The position numbers were made by a program, and so were the translations under genes. 64,000 nt of DNA from Pimelobacter simplex (GTDB lineage Bacteria > Actinomycetota > Actinomycetes > Propionibacteriales > Nocardioidaceae), in NCBI RefSeq assembly GCF_024662235.1, contig NZ_CP096276.1:3782001-3846000 (forward strand), read 5' to 3'. This document shows, one piece after another, positions 1 to 8,422 of the stretch; position 1 is the stretch's first letter; each line of letters begins with the position of its first letter. A model generated the notes under the pieces. The model was not told the origin of the DNA. It saw nothing but the letters and a program-made list of their open reading frames with translations, and searched no databases.

Positions 1-805
1 CGCCCGCATCGTCGTCGCCGCCGGCAACTTCCACGGCCGGACGACGACCATCGTCGGCTTCTCCGACGACCCCGACGCCCGCGGGGGCTTCGGCCCGTTC
101 ACCCCCGGCTTCGACCTCGTCCCCTTCGGCGACCTCGCCGCCGTCGAGGCCGCGATCACCCCCAGCACGGTCGCCGTCCTGGTCGAGCCGATCCAGGGCG
201 AGAGCGGCGTGGTCATCCCGCCCGCCGGCTACCTGGCCGGCCTGCGCGCCCTGTGCACCCGCGAGCGGGTGCTGCTCGTCGCCGACGAGATCCAGTCCGG
301 CCTCGGCCGTACCGGCGCGACCTTCGCCTGCGACCACGAGGACGTCGTACCCGACCTCTACGTCCTCGGCAAGGCCCTCGGCGGCGGCATCGTCCCGGTC
401 TCCGCGGTCGTCGGCGACCGGGACGTGCTCGGCGTACTGCGCCCGGGCCAGCACGGCTCGACGTTCGGCGGCAACCCGCTCGCCTGCGCCGTCGGCACCG
501 AGGTGGTCGAGATGCTTCGCACCGGCGAGCACCAGGCCCGTGCCGCCGAGCTCGGCGTCGTCCTCCACGACCGGCTCACCGCCCTGGTCGGCAAGGGCGT
601 CGTGGGCTTCCGCTCCCGCGGCCTGTGGGCCGGGATCGACATCGACCCCGCCCTCGGCACCGGCCGCGACGTCTGCGCCCGGCTGCTCACCCACGGCGTG
701 CTGGCCAAGGACACCCACGGCTCGACCATCCGGCTCGCGCCGCCGCTGGTGATCTCGGCCGACGACCTGCACTGGGGGCTCGACCAGCTCGAGGCCAGTC
801 TCTGA
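1..805 (+). CDS. rocD: Ornithine--oxo-acid aminotransferase, 5' end cut by window edge
   Basis: A PLP-dependent class III aminotransferase that converts ornithine plus a 2-oxo acid to glutamate semialdehyde, in arginine/ornithine catabolism. The reading frame is open from base 2, and 267 C-terminal residues are visible. VADEIQSGLGRTG carries the Asp that contacts the PLP nitrogen. GKALGGGIVP carries the Schiff-base lysine, and HGSTFGGNPLACA is the usual cofactor phosphate segment. The ADEIQSGLGRTG and STFGGNPLA context is typical of the RocD branch. About 130-140 N-terminal residues should lie to the left of the window. It converges on the minus-strand gene ending at 818. Confidence 0.85.
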   Translation, partial: ARIVVAAGNFHGRTTTIVGFSDDPDARGGFGPFTPGFDLVPFGDLAAVEAAITPSTVAVLVEPIQGESGVVIPPAGYLAGLRALCTRERVLLVADEIQSGLGRTGATFACDHEDVVPDLYVLGKALGGGIVPVSAVVGDRDVLGVLRPGQHGSTFGGNPLACAVGTEVVEMLRTGEHQARAAELGVVLHDRLTALVGKGVVGFRSRGLWAGIDIDPALGTGRDVCARLLTHGVLAKDTHGSTIRLAPPLVISADDLHWGLDQLEASL

Positions 806-817
806 GCAGAGCCTGAC

Positions 818-1519
818 TCAGCCGCCCAGGTCGGCCACGAGCCGCTCGGCGAGGGCCTCGGACGACTGCGGGTTCTGGCCCGAGTAGAGGTGTCGGTCGA
901 CGACCGTGTGCGGACGCAGCGGCAGCCGCGCCTTGGAGTACACGACGCCGGCCTCCTTCATCCGGTCCTCCAGCAGCCAGGGCGCCTTGCGCGCGAACCG
1001 GTTGAGCAGCTCCTCGCGGTTGGACAGCCCGGTCATCCGGTAGCCGGCGAACGCCGACGTGCCGTCGGCGCGGTTCGCGGCGAGGATCGCGGCCGGCGCG
1101 TGGCACAGCAGCGCGAGCGGACGGCCGCTGTCGAGGCGGTGGGCCAGCAGGGCACCGGACACCGGGTCCACGGCGAGGTCCTCCATCGGACCGTGCCCGC
1201 CGGGGTAGAACACGAGGTCGTAGGCGTCCGGGTCGACGTCGGCGAGCACTGCGGGGCGGGCCAGCACGGGCGCCAGCGTGTCGAGCCGCTCCTGGAGCCG
1301 GCGACGCTTGCCCGGCAGGCCGCCGGCGATGCCGAGGCTGAGCCGGTCGACCGTCGGGGCCACCCCGCCGGGGGTGGCGACGGTGATCTCCCAGCCGGCG
1401 GCCTCGAAGATGCCGTGGGGCACGACGAGCTCCTCGGCCCAGAAGCCGGTCGGGTGCCGGGTGCCGTCGGTCAGGGTCCAGTGGTCGGCGGCCGAGACGA
1501 CCATGAGCACCGAGGTCAT
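818..1519 (-). CDS. DJ-1/PfpI family glutamine-amidotransferase-like protein
   Basis: 233 residues of the type 1 glutamine-amidotransferase (DJ-1/PfpI/Hsp31) fold. LALLCHAPAAI near residue 130 is the nucleophile elbow with the reactive Cys followed by His, and FYPGGHGPMEDL precedes it. Family members act as glyoxalases/deglycases, chaperones or hydrolases; the substrate cannot be told here. The ATG overlaps the stop of the upstream decarboxylase-like gene by 4 bp (ATGA), so the two are translationally coupled in one operon, probably under the TetR repressor encoded just upstream. Confidence 0.85.
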   Translation of the reverse strand: MTSVLMVVSAADHWTLTDGTRHPTGFWAEELVVPHGIFEAAGWEITVATPGGVAPTVDRLSLGIAGGLPGKRRRLQERLDTLAPVLARPAVLADVDPDAYDLVFYPGGHGPMEDLAVDPVSGALLAHRLDSGRPLALLCHAPAAILAANRADGTSAFAGYRMTGLSNREELLNRFARKAPWLLEDRMKEAGVVYSKARLPLRPHTVVDRHLYSGQNPQSSEALAERLVADLGG

Positions 1520-2436
1520 CGGACCGCCTCCCGCACCGAGGTGGGCACCGGCAGGTGCAGGGCGAGCTGTCCCTCGGTCATCACGTCGAGGCGCACGGCC
1601 CGGGTCGGCGCGAGGGAGCGCAGGTCGTCGGAGACCCGCCCCTCCCGCAGCCGCAGGTCGAGCCCGCGCGGCAGGCTGCGGCTGCCGGAGGCCAGCACGT
1701 TGACCTGGCTCTGCGTCGCGTGCCACGCCCCCGCGAGCGTCGTGTACGACGTCAGCGTCGCCACGTGCTCGCCGCTCGCGCGGCTCCGCTGCCGCGGGGT
1801 CGCGACCGACAGAGCGACGTCGGTGCCGCCGTCGTCGTTGGCCACCCGGGCCGTCGTACGGCGGGCGTCGATGTCGACGTCGAGCCCGGTGACCCACTTC
1901 GGGAAGCCGTAGCCGTCGTGGCCGCGCACCTGGGCGATCTCGGTGCTCACCGGCAGCGCGAGCACGTAGGAGTGCAGGTGGTCGTTCTTCAGGCCCGCGA
2001 CCAGGTCGACCAGCCCGAGCCGGCCGTGCCGGGCGGGCCGCACCGCGATGCCGAGACCGGCCTCGGTGTAGAAGTCGATGTCGCACACGTCGTACCGGAA
2101 GAGCATGAGGGAGACCAGGCCGACGCCCGGCGCCACCTCCAGCGGCGCCAGCTCGGCCGGGAGCCGGGTGCGCAGCGCCCGGGTCGGGGCGAGCATCGTG
2201 ACCCGCGCGGTCGCGATCCGGTAGTAGAAGTTCGGCGTCAGCGTCGGGCCGATCGGCGAGTCCACCCGGCTCTTGGGCACGCCCCGGAAGAAGTCCACGC
2301 CGCTGACCCGCGGGTCGCGGGCGACCTCGTCGAGGTCCGTCGCCATCCGGTAGCGGTCGTAGAGACCGCCCCGCGGTACGGCGACCGTGCGGCCGCCGAG
2401 GTCGACCTCGACCGTGCTCGGGGTTGTCGCGGGCAT
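1516..2436 (-). CDS. Acetoacetate decarboxylase family protein
   Basis: 306 residues resembling the acetoacetate decarboxylase (ADC) superfamily. The segment HDGYGFPKWVTGLDVD corresponds to the Gly-Phe-Pro-Lys region that carries the Schiff-base lysine in true ADC. It may decarboxylate or hydrate a beta-keto acid; the precise substrate is unknown. The ATG at 2436 is chosen over one 33 bp upstream because a strong AGGAGGA ribosome site sits 4 nt in front of it. It lies downstream of the TetR gene and upstream of the DJ-1-like gene. A perfect 12-bp inverted repeat (2461-2496) lies in its leader. Confidence 0.8.
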   Translation of the reverse strand: MPATTPSTVEVDLGGRTVAVPRGGLYDRYRMATDLDEVARDPRVSGVDFFRGVPKSRVDSPIGPTLTPNFYYRIATARVTMLAPTRALRTRLPAELAPLEVAPGVGLVSLMLFRYDVCDIDFYTEAGLGIAVRPARHGRLGLVDLVAGLKNDHLHSYVLALPVSTEIAQVRGHDGYGFPKWVTGLDVDIDARRTTARVANDDGGTDVALSVATPRQRSRASGEHVATLTSYTTLAGAWHATQSQVNVLASGSRSLPRGLDLRLREGRVSDDLRSLAPTRAVRLDVMTEGQLALHLPVPTSVREAVR

Positions 2437-2460
2437 GCTGTCCTCCTCGAAGATGTGTGC

Positions 2461-2503
2461 AGTGCTCACATCAGCATGACCGCCGATGTGAGCACTGTCA
2501 ACA
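2461..2503. promoter_or_regulatory. Inverted-repeat operator upstream of the decarboxylase-like operon
   Basis: AGTGCTCACATC (2461-2472) and GATGTGAGCACT (2485-2496) form a perfect 12-bp inverted repeat with a 12-bp spacer. The right half continues as GTCAACA, matching the motif in the TetR/OYE intergenic region (3088-3139). It is a probable operator of the neighbouring TetR protein. Confidence 0.65.
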
Positions 2504-2515
2504 CCCCAGGTCGCC

Positions 2516-3097
2516 TCAGCCCGGAAGAGCCCCCACCGCCGCGAACGCCGCCCGCACCCGGGCCGCGACCTCGTCCGGCCCGGTCGCCGCGAGCTTGCCG
2601 TCGAGGTAGAGGCAGGCCAGGCCGTGCGCGAGCCCCCAGCCGGCGTCGGCGAGCGCGGCGGCGTCCGCCCCCGGCACGACCTGGGCCAGCGCCTGGGCGA
2701 GGAGCTCGTTGAGCTCGGCCGCCGCGCGCACCCGCTCGTCGTCGGCGTCGTCGCAGGGGTTGCCGAACATCAGCCGGAAGAGCGCGGGCCGGCGCAGCGC
2801 GAAGGCGACGTAGGCGACGCCGAACTCGGCCAGGTCGTCGAGCGAGGCCGGCAACTCCCGCCCCGGCCCGGCGACGAGGTCGGCCCGTAGGTCCCGGAAG
2901 CCCTCGACCGCGAGCGCCGACTCGAGCGCGTCGCGATCAGCGAAGTGCCGGTAGGGCGCGGTCGCCGAGACCCCGGCGCCGCGCGCGACGGCGCGCAGCG
3001 AGAACGCCTCGCCGCTCTCGAGCATCTGCATCGCCGTCGCCAGCAGGGCGGCCCGGAGGTCGCCGTGATGGTAGCCACTCTTCTCCGATGTTGACAC
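2516..3097 (-). CDS. TetR family transcriptional regulator
   Basis: 193 residues. The N-terminal helix-turn-helix (about residues 8-55) reads YHHGDLRAALL...FSLRAVARGAGVSATAPYRHF, which is typical of TetR repressors; the C-terminal ligand domain is a WHG-like type. The start is GTG at 3097, with AGGAGG 12 nt upstream. One operator-like copy overlaps this start codon, which suggests autoregulation. It lies between the decarboxylase/DJ-1 operon (same strand) and the divergent Old Yellow Enzyme gene. All three carry the same TGAGCACTGT motif, so it probably controls this small regulon. The ligand is unknown. Confidence 0.9.
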   Translation of the reverse strand: MSTSEKSGYHHGDLRAALLATAMQMLESGEAFSLRAVARGAGVSATAPYRHFADRDALESALAVEGFRDLRADLVAGPGRELPASLDDLAEFGVAYVAFALRRPALFRLMFGNPCDDADDERVRAAAELNELLAQALAQVVPGADAAALADAGWGLAHGLACLYLDGKLAATGPDEVAARVRAAFAAVGALPG

Positions 3098-3139
3098 TGC
3101 TTACTTTCGCCTCCTACGCTCGGTGAGCACTGTAAACAT
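3088..3139. promoter_or_regulatory. Operator pair in the TetR/OYE divergent intergenic region
   Basis: ATGTTGACACTGCTTAC (3088-3104) and GTGAGCACTGTAAACAT (3123-3139) are inverted relative to each other. They match the two half-sites at 2461-2503 (core ACAGTGCTCAC). They flank the divergent promoters of the regulator and the OYE gene. Confidence 0.6.
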
Positions 3140-3158
3140 ACCGCACCGGGAGGTTGCG

Positions 3159-4454
3159 ATGTCGTCCCCGTCCCCCTTGTTCGCACCGCTCACGCTGCCC
3201 AGCGGCGCCGTGCTGCCCAACCGGATCGCCAAGGCCGCCATGGAGGAGAACCTCGCCGCCCCCGGCCAGCTCCCGGGCCCGCGCCTGGTGCGCCTGTACG
3301 AGCGGTGGAGCCGAGGCGGCGCCGGCCTGCTCGTCACCGGCAACGTCATGGTCCACGCGGCGGCGCTGACCGGCCCGGCGGGCGTCGTCCTCGACGAGCA
3401 CAGCCCGCTCTCCCCCTTCCAGGACTGGGCACGGGCGGCGCGCAGCGGCGGCGCGCGGGTGTGGATGCAGGTCAACCACCCCGGCCGTCAGGTCCAGGCC
3501 GACATGCCCGGAGTCGCCTGGGCACCCTCCCCCGTCCGGGTCGACATCGGCCGCAACAGCAAGCGGCTGGCCGCGCCGGCCGCGATGACACCCGAGCAGA
3601 TCGAGGCGACCGTCGCCCGGTTCGCGACCACCGCGCGCCGCGCCGAGGAGGCCGGCTTCGACGGTGTCGAGATCCACGCCGCGCACGGCTACCTGCTCTC
3701 GCAATTCCTCTCCCCGCTGACCAACCGGCGTACCGACGCGTGGGGCGGCTCCCTGGACCACCGCGCCCGGCTGCTGCTGGACGTCGTCCGGGCCACCCGC
3801 GCCGCGGTCGCGCCCGGCTTCGCCGTCGCGGTCAAGCTCAACTCCGCCGACTTCCAGCGCGGCGGCTTCGACGCGGACGACGCCCGCGCGGTCATCGACC
3901 TGCTGGCCCCGCTCGGCGTGGACCTGGTCGAGCTCTCCGGCGGCAGCTACGAGAGCCCGGCCATGACCGGCAACGCGGCGGAGCCCGCCGGCGGCCCCGG
4001 CTCCGGCTCCGGCTCCGGCTCCGGCGATGAGCGCACCCGCGCCCGGGAGGCCTACTTCCTCACCCTCGCCGAGCAGCTCGCCGCGACCAGCCCGCTCCCC
4101 CTGATGCTCACCGGCGGGATCGTCCGGCGGCCGGTCGCCGAGGAGGTCCTGGCCGGCGGCATCGACCTGGTCGGCATGGGCAGCGCCCTCGCCGTCGACC
4201 CGGACCTGCCCGCGAAGTGGCGGACCGCCGACGGCGCGGAGGCCCAGGTCCGGCTCGCCCCGGTCACGATCACCGACAAGGCGGCGGCCTCCGCGGCGAG
4301 CATGGCGCGGATCCGCTACCAGCTGCGCCGGCTCGGGCGCGGGCGTCGTACCCGGCCGGGGATCGACCCGCTCGCCGCCTACCTGCGCGAGGTGCCGCTG
4401 CGCCGGCGCGCGCTGCGCCGCTACCGCACCTGGCTCGCCGCCCGTCCGGCGTGA
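3159..4454 (+). CDS. Old Yellow Enzyme family NADH:flavin oxidoreductase
   Basis: A 431-residue FMN-dependent TIM-barrel ene-reductase or 2,4-dienoyl-CoA-reductase-type N-terminal domain. HAAHGYLLSQFLSPLTNRR and the following DAWGGSLDHRARL are the hallmark catalytic and FMN-binding segments, and LTGGIVRRPVAEE resembles the phosphate-binding loop. Unlike 2,4-dienoyl-CoA reductase it lacks the C-terminal FeS/FAD half. ATG 3159 is chosen because GGGAGG lies 5 nt upstream; an in-frame GTG at 3123 lies inside the operator. A Gly-Ser repeat encoded by GGCTCC copies (3999-4025) interrupts the barrel near residue 285. It is divergent from TetR and probably repressed by it. Confidence 0.88.
   Translation: MSSPSPLFAPLTLPSGAVLPNRIAKAAMEENLAAPGQLPGPRLVRLYERWSRGGAGLLVTGNVMVHAAALTGPAGVVLDEHSPLSPFQDWARAARSGGARVWMQVNHPGRQVQADMPGVAWAPSPVRVDIGRNSKRLAAPAAMTPEQIEATVARFATTARRAEEAGFDGVEIHAAHGYLLSQFLSPLTNRRTDAWGGSLDHRARLLLDVVRATRAAVAPGFAVAVKLNSADFQRGGFDADDARAVIDLLAPLGVDLVELSGGSYESPAMTGNAAEPAGGPGSGSGSGSGDERTRAREAYFLTLAEQLAATSPLPLMLTGGIVRRPVAEEVLAGGIDLVGMGSALAVDPDLPAKWRTADGAEAQVRLAPVTITDKAAASAASMARIRYQLRRLGRGRRTRPGIDPLAAYLREVPLRRRALRRYRTWLAARPA
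3999..4025 (+). repeat. GGCTCC hexanucleotide repeat inside the OYE gene
   Basis: Four and a half in-frame copies of GGCTCC encode a Gly-Ser run that forms a low-complexity linker. Hexamer slippage would change the length but not the frame. Confidence 0.9.
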
Positions 4455-4464
4455 GCCTCCGGTC

Positions 4465-4908
4465 TCAGACCAGCGCCTCGACGTTGCGCACCAGCGCCTC
4501 GCTGGAGTGCTTGACCGCGATCCCGACGACGGGCTTGACCGCTCCGGCGATCGCCTTGCCCGCGGGGCCGCCGGGCAGCGTGTAGGAGATCCACGCGTCC
4601 ACCCGGGTCCGGTCGCCGCCGAGGTCGGTGAACGACCAGCGCTGGGTGGTCTCGATCCCCTTGACCGAGGTCAGCTCGACGAGGCGGTCCCGCTCCCAGG
4701 CGGTGCACTCGATGCGGGCCTTGAGGGGGACGCCGACCTTCATCACGCCGTCGTACTGGGCGCCGACGCCGTGGCGCTGCTCGGTGACGGGCTCGATCTT
4801 GCTCAGCCCGTACATCCAGTCCTTGGTCGTGCTGAAGTCGTCGACGGAGGCGAACACCGTGCTCACCGGCGCGGCGATCTCGACACTCTGCTCCACCACG
4901 TTGGTCAC
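4465..4908 (-). CDS. SRPBCC (START-like/polyketide cyclase) family protein
   Basis: 147 residues. The N-terminus VVEQSVEIAAPVSTVFASVDDF is the classic first strand and helix of the SRPBCC ligand-binding fold. The protein ends with the long C-terminal helix (AGAVKPVVGIAVKHSSEALVRN). Family members bind lipids, steroids or aromatic polyketides in a deep pocket; no catalytic residues can be assigned. The GTG start at 4908 is supported by a -10-like CAGAAT exactly 7 nt upstream, consistent with a leaderless mRNA. It converges on the OYE gene 10 bp away. Confidence 0.82.
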   Translation of the reverse strand: MTNVVEQSVEIAAPVSTVFASVDDFSTTKDWMYGLSKIEPVTEQRHGVGAQYDGVMKVGVPLKARIECTAWERDRLVELTSVKGIETTQRWSFTDLGGDRTRVDAWISYTLPGGPAGKAIAGAVKPVVGIAVKHSSEALVRNVEALV

Positions 4909-4915
4909 GGGCGGG

Positions 4916-4921
4916 ATTCTG
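4916..4921 (-). promoter_or_regulatory. -10 box (CAGAAT), leaderless SRPBCC gene
   Basis: CAGAAT on the minus strand lies 7 nt before the GTG at 4908, the spacing expected for a transcript starting at the start codon. Confidence 0.4.
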
Positions 4922-4931
4922 GCACGCCGGG

Positions 4932-6038
4932 TCAGCGCGGCGGCGGCAGCGCGTCGGTGGACTCCAGCTGGCCCATCCCGGTGACCATCAGCAGGTCGGC
5001 GACGATCGCGCGCAGCTGGGACAGGATCGCCTCGACCGCGAGGACGCCGCTGCGCTCGACCTGCCCGGTCGCGGCACCGACGGCGAGCACGTCGTCGCGG
5101 GCGGCGGTCGCGATCCGGTTGGCCCGCAGCTCGTCGGCGACGGCGTCCGCGGCGGTGGCGAGGTCCGCCGCCAGCCCCGCGTACGACGGCGGCACGGGCA
5201 ACCGCCGGTAGGCCGTGATCGAGGTCTGCCGGACGAGCACGCGCGTGCTCCGCAGCGCCCGGTCGAGCGGGTCGACCAGCTCGACCATCCGGCGCAGCGG
5301 CTCGCGGTGCCGGATCCGGAACGGCGAGGAGTTGACCACCGACATCCCCTCCTCGGCCGCCGCCTGCAGCTCGCGGATCAGCCGGTCGGTCGCCCGCGCA
5401 TCGGCCAGCAGCTCGAGCGCCGGCGTCACCTCACCGTCCACCATCACGTCGGACGCCGCCCGCAGCAGCTGGGCGATCTTGCGCGCCACCGTCGCGGCCT
5501 GCTCGCGCGGGCGGCGCAGTGGCGCCGCCGGCACCACCATCGCCGCGACCAGCGCGACCCCACCACCGATCACCGCATCGGTCCAGCGCAGGAACGCGCC
5601 GTTGGCGCCCGGCAGCAGGACGGTGACGACGATCGACTGCACGGCCGCCTGGGAGACGAACATGATCCCGGCGTCGAGCAGCAGCGCCAGCGACATCGAC
5701 AGGAAGACGATGAGCCCGAGCTGCCAGGCCCCCGAGCCGATCCCCGAGACCAGGACGTCGGCCATGAAGACGCCGATCGCGACACCGAGGGTCACCTCGA
5801 TGACGCGACGCAGCCGCTGCCCGTACGACGTACCGAGGCACAGGACGGCGGCGATCGGCGCGAAGAACGGCAGGTGGTGCCCCAGCAGGTCCGACGCGAT
5901 GAACCAGGCGAGCCCGGCCGCGATCGAGCACTGCGTGACCACCCACAGCTTGCCGCGCCAGCGCTCGATCCGACCGCTGACGGACAGCCGGCTGCGGGAC
6001 CACATCCGGTCCAGGACCCCGTCGTTCGACACCTCCAC
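4932..6038 (-). CDS. FUSC family membrane protein (aromatic acid exporter-like)
   Basis: 368 residues. Hydrophobic segments occupy about residues 30-165 (for example LWVVTQCSIAAGLAWFIASD and GLIVFLSMSLALLLDAGIMF), followed by a long soluble helical C-terminal half. This is the layout of FUSC/aromatic acid exporter proteins (DUF939-like), which export aromatic acids or polyamines or act as membrane scaffolds. The GTG start at 6038 is fixed by a TAGGGT -10 box 7 nt upstream. No obvious operon partner is present. The transport role is inferred from family only. Confidence 0.78.
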   Translation of the reverse strand: MEVSNDGVLDRMWSRSRLSVSGRIERWRGKLWVVTQCSIAAGLAWFIASDLLGHHLPFFAPIAAVLCLGTSYGQRLRRVIEVTLGVAIGVFMADVLVSGIGSGAWQLGLIVFLSMSLALLLDAGIMFVSQAAVQSIVVTVLLPGANGAFLRWTDAVIGGGVALVAAMVVPAAPLRRPREQAATVARKIAQLLRAASDVMVDGEVTPALELLADARATDRLIRELQAAAEEGMSVVNSSPFRIRHREPLRRMVELVDPLDRALRSTRVLVRQTSITAYRRLPVPPSYAGLAADLATAADAVADELRANRIATAARDDVLAVGAATGQVERSGVLAVEAILSQLRAIVADLLMVTGMGQLESTDALPPPR

Positions 6039-6045
6039 GCAGGAG

Positions 6046-6051
6046 ACCCTA
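6046..6051 (-). promoter_or_regulatory. -10 box (TAGGGT), leaderless FUSC gene
   Basis: TAGGGT on the minus strand lies 7 nt before the GTG at 6038 and matches the TANNNT consensus. There is no Shine-Dalgarno in front of the gene. Confidence 0.55.
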
Positions 6052-6055
6052 CGGG

Positions 6056-6892
6056 TCAGACCGCCTTGGCCGGGAGCACCCGCTTGGAGACGAGCGCCAC
6101 GACGTCCTCGTAGCGCGAACCGGTGAACTTCTGGAAGTTGTGCAGCGCGTGGGCATCGAGGCCGACGAGCACGCGGGCCTGGTTCTTCGTGATGCCCTTG
6201 ACGATGATCTCGGCCGCCCGCTCGGGCGTCATCTTGGCGAGCTTCTCGTCGAACAGCTTGGCCGTCGCGGCCTTGTCCTCCTTGTCGGAGACCCGTGCGC
6301 TGCGGGCGATCGCGGTCTTGATGCCGCCGGGGTGGACCGACGTGACGCCGACCTTGTGCCCGGCGATGAGCATCTCCTCGCGCAGTGCCTCGGTGAAGCC
6401 GCGGACCGCGAACTTCGTCGCGTTGTAGGCGCTCTGGCCGGGCATCGCGAGCAGGCCGAAGAGCGACGAGAGATTGACGACGTGGCCGTCACCGGAGGCG
6501 ATCAGGTGGGGCAGGAACTCCTTGGTGCCGTAGACGACACCCCAGAAGTTGATGCCGACGATCCACTCCATGTCCTCGTAGGTCAGGTCGACCGCGTCCC
6601 CGGCCAGCGCGACACCGGCGTTGTTGATGACGACGTTGACCTGGCCGAAGTGGTCGGCCACCTCGGCGGCGTACGCCGTGAAGGCGGCGCGGTCGGCCAC
6701 GTCGAGGTGCGCGGTGTGGACGTCGGGAGCGCCGGCGTCCTTGGCCAGGGCGGCGGTCTCGTTGAGCCCGGCGTCGTTGACGTCGGAGAGCGCCAGCCGG
6801 GCGCCCTTGCCGGCCAGGTTCACCGCGAGGGCGCGGCCGATGCCGGAGCCCGCACCGGTGATGACGACGACCTTGTTACTGAGGTTCTTCAC
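6056..6892 (-). CDS. SDR family NAD(P)-dependent oxidoreductase
   Basis: 278 residues with a Rossmann fold. VVVITGAGSGIGRALA (residues 7-22) is the TGxxxGxG cofactor loop, and NNAGVAL and the S-Y-K triad (NLSSLFG...YNATK) are present. The length and the C-terminal FQKFTGSRYEDVV tail fit SDRs that accompany Baeyer-Villiger monooxygenases. The GTG start overlaps the stop of the monooxygenase gene by 4 bp (GTGA). The pair could oxidise an alcohol to a ketone that the monooxygenase then turns into an ester or lactone. The pathway is inference from context. Confidence 0.9.
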   Translation of the reverse strand: MKNLSNKVVVITGAGSGIGRALAVNLAGKGARLALSDVNDAGLNETAALAKDAGAPDVHTAHLDVADRAAFTAYAAEVADHFGQVNVVINNAGVALAGDAVDLTYEDMEWIVGINFWGVVYGTKEFLPHLIASGDGHVVNLSSLFGLLAMPGQSAYNATKFAVRGFTEALREEMLIAGHKVGVTSVHPGGIKTAIARSARVSDKEDKAATAKLFDEKLAKMTPERAAEIIVKGITKNQARVLVGLDAHALHNFQKFTGSRYEDVVALVSKRVLPAKAV

Positions 6893-8403
6893 GCGTTGAC
6901 TGCCTCTCGCTGGTGGGAGACCTCGACGTCGTACTTGTCGAGGTCGAACTTGCTCAGGTGCTGCCGGAAAGTGAACGTCTGGCCCGGCCACAGGGTGGTG
7001 TTGTTGCCGAACTTGTCGAGGTACCAGCTGGCGCAGCCGCCGGTCTGCCACACGGTCGGCTTCATCTTGCGCCGGATCTGCGCGGTCCACGCGTCCTGCG
7101 CGGCCTGCGTGGGCTCGACGGACGCGAGGCCCTCGCGCCGCAGCGCCTTGGCCGCCTCGACGACATAGCGGACCTGCGACTCGATGATGAAGATCATGCT
7201 GGAGTGACCGAGCGCGGTGTTGGGGCCGACGATCTGGAACAGGTTCGGGAACCCGTGGATCGTCGTCCCCTTGTACGCCGCCATGCCGGCGCCGTCCCAC
7301 ACGTCGGCCAGCGTGCGGCCGTCGCGCCCGGTGATGTGCTGGGCGATCGGCGGCTCGGTGACGTAGAAGCCGGTCGCCACGACGAGCACGTCGATCGGCC
7401 GCTCGACCCCGTCGGCGGTGACGATCGCGTCGCCGGTGATCTTGGCGATCGGGTCGGTGACCAGGTCGACGTTGTCGGCGTCGAGCGCCGGGTACCACTT
7501 GTTGGAGATGAGGATCCGCTTGCAGCCGGCGCGGTAGTCCGGCGTGACCTTCTTGCGGAGCTCGGGGTCCTTGATGCCCTTGGCGATGTTCTTCTTGCCC
7601 TGGCCCTCGACCGCCTTCATCAGCTGCGGGAAGCGGGCGAACGCCGGCACGCGCGCCTCGAGCGTCGTGTAGACGAGCGAGCGCAGCGCGCGCTGGGCGC
7701 CGGGGACCTTGGCGAAGACGGTCTTCTCCAGGGCGCTGAACTCGCGCTCGTTGCGCGGGATGATCCAGTTGGGCGTGCGCTGGTAGACGTCGACGTGGCC
7801 GGCGATCTTCTGCAGCTCGGGCACGAGCTGGACCGCCGAGGCGCCCGTACCGATGACGGCGATGCGCTTGCCGGCGAGGTCGACGTCGTGGTCCCAGCGC
7901 GCGGAGTGGAAGATCTCGCCCTGGAAGCCGTCGATGCCCTCGATCTCGGGCAGCCGCGGCTCGGAGAGCCCGCCGGCGCCGGCCACGATGGTCCGCGCGG
8001 CGTACTCGTCGATGCCCTCGGGGCCTTCGGTCCGGACGATCCAGCGCTGCGCGCCGGCGTCCCACCGCGCGTCGAGGACGGCGGTGTCGAAGACGAACCG
8101 GTCGAGCGTGCCCGACTCCTCGGCGACCTTGCGGGTGTACTCCCAGATCTCCTGCTGGGGGGAGTAGACCTTCGACCAGCCCGGGTTGAGCGCGAACGAG
8201 TAGGAGTAGAGCTGGCTCGGGACGTCGCACTCGGCACCGGGGTAGGTGTTGATGTGCCAGGTGCCCCCGACGTCGCTGTCCTTCTCGATCACGACGAAGT
8301 CGCGCTCGGCGGCCTCGTCGAGCTTGATGGCCGCGGCGAGACCGGCGAAGCCGGCGCCGACGATGAGGTGGTCGACGTTGGTACGACCCGGAGTAGCACT
8401 CAT
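6889..8403 (-). CDS. Flavin-containing Baeyer-Villiger-type monooxygenase
   Basis: 504 residues, with FAD fold GAGFAGLAAA near residue 15 and NADPH fold GTGASAVQLVPEL near residue 180. Just before the second fold, FQGEIFHSARWDHD matches the Baeyer-Villiger fingerprint FxGxxxHxxxW[PD]. It uses FAD, NADPH and O2 to insert oxygen next to a ketone. ATG 8403 is chosen over ATG 8433 because a TAGCGT -10 box lies 7 nt upstream of it, while the earlier ATG sits inside the operator at 8423-8443. It is co-transcribed with the SDR and divergent from the TetR gene that probably represses it. Confidence 0.9.
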   Translation of the reverse strand: MSATPGRTNVDHLIVGAGFAGLAAAIKLDEAAERDFVVIEKDSDVGGTWHINTYPGAECDVPSQLYSYSFALNPGWSKVYSPQQEIWEYTRKVAEESGTLDRFVFDTAVLDARWDAGAQRWIVRTEGPEGIDEYAARTIVAGAGGLSEPRLPEIEGIDGFQGEIFHSARWDHDVDLAGKRIAVIGTGASAVQLVPELQKIAGHVDVYQRTPNWIIPRNEREFSALEKTVFAKVPGAQRALRSLVYTTLEARVPAFARFPQLMKAVEGQGKKNIAKGIKDPELRKKVTPDYRAGCKRILISNKWYPALDADNVDLVTDPIAKITGDAIVTADGVERPIDVLVVATGFYVTEPPIAQHITGRDGRTLADVWDGAGMAAYKGTTIHGFPNLFQIVGPNTALGHSSMIFIIESQVRYVVEAAKALRREGLASVEPTQAAQDAWTAQIRRKMKPTVWQTGGCASWYLDKFGNNTTLWPGQTFTFRQHLSKFDLDKYDVEVSHQREAVNA

Positions 8404-8410
8404 GGGAGGG

Positions 8411-8416
8411 ACGCTA
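8411..8416 (-). promoter_or_regulatory. -10 box (TAGCGT), leaderless monooxygenase operon
   Basis: TAGCGT on the minus strand lies 7 nt before ATG 8403. It is one of two -10 boxes that bracket the operator at 8423-8443. Confidence 0.55.
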
Positions 8417-8422
8417 TTGGCG

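Noticed and set aside
2469..2469. Longer N-terminus for the acetoacetate-decarboxylase-like protein
   Set aside because: The upstream ATG has no ribosome site and overlaps the operator, whereas ATG 2436 has a strong AGGAGGA at ideal distance.
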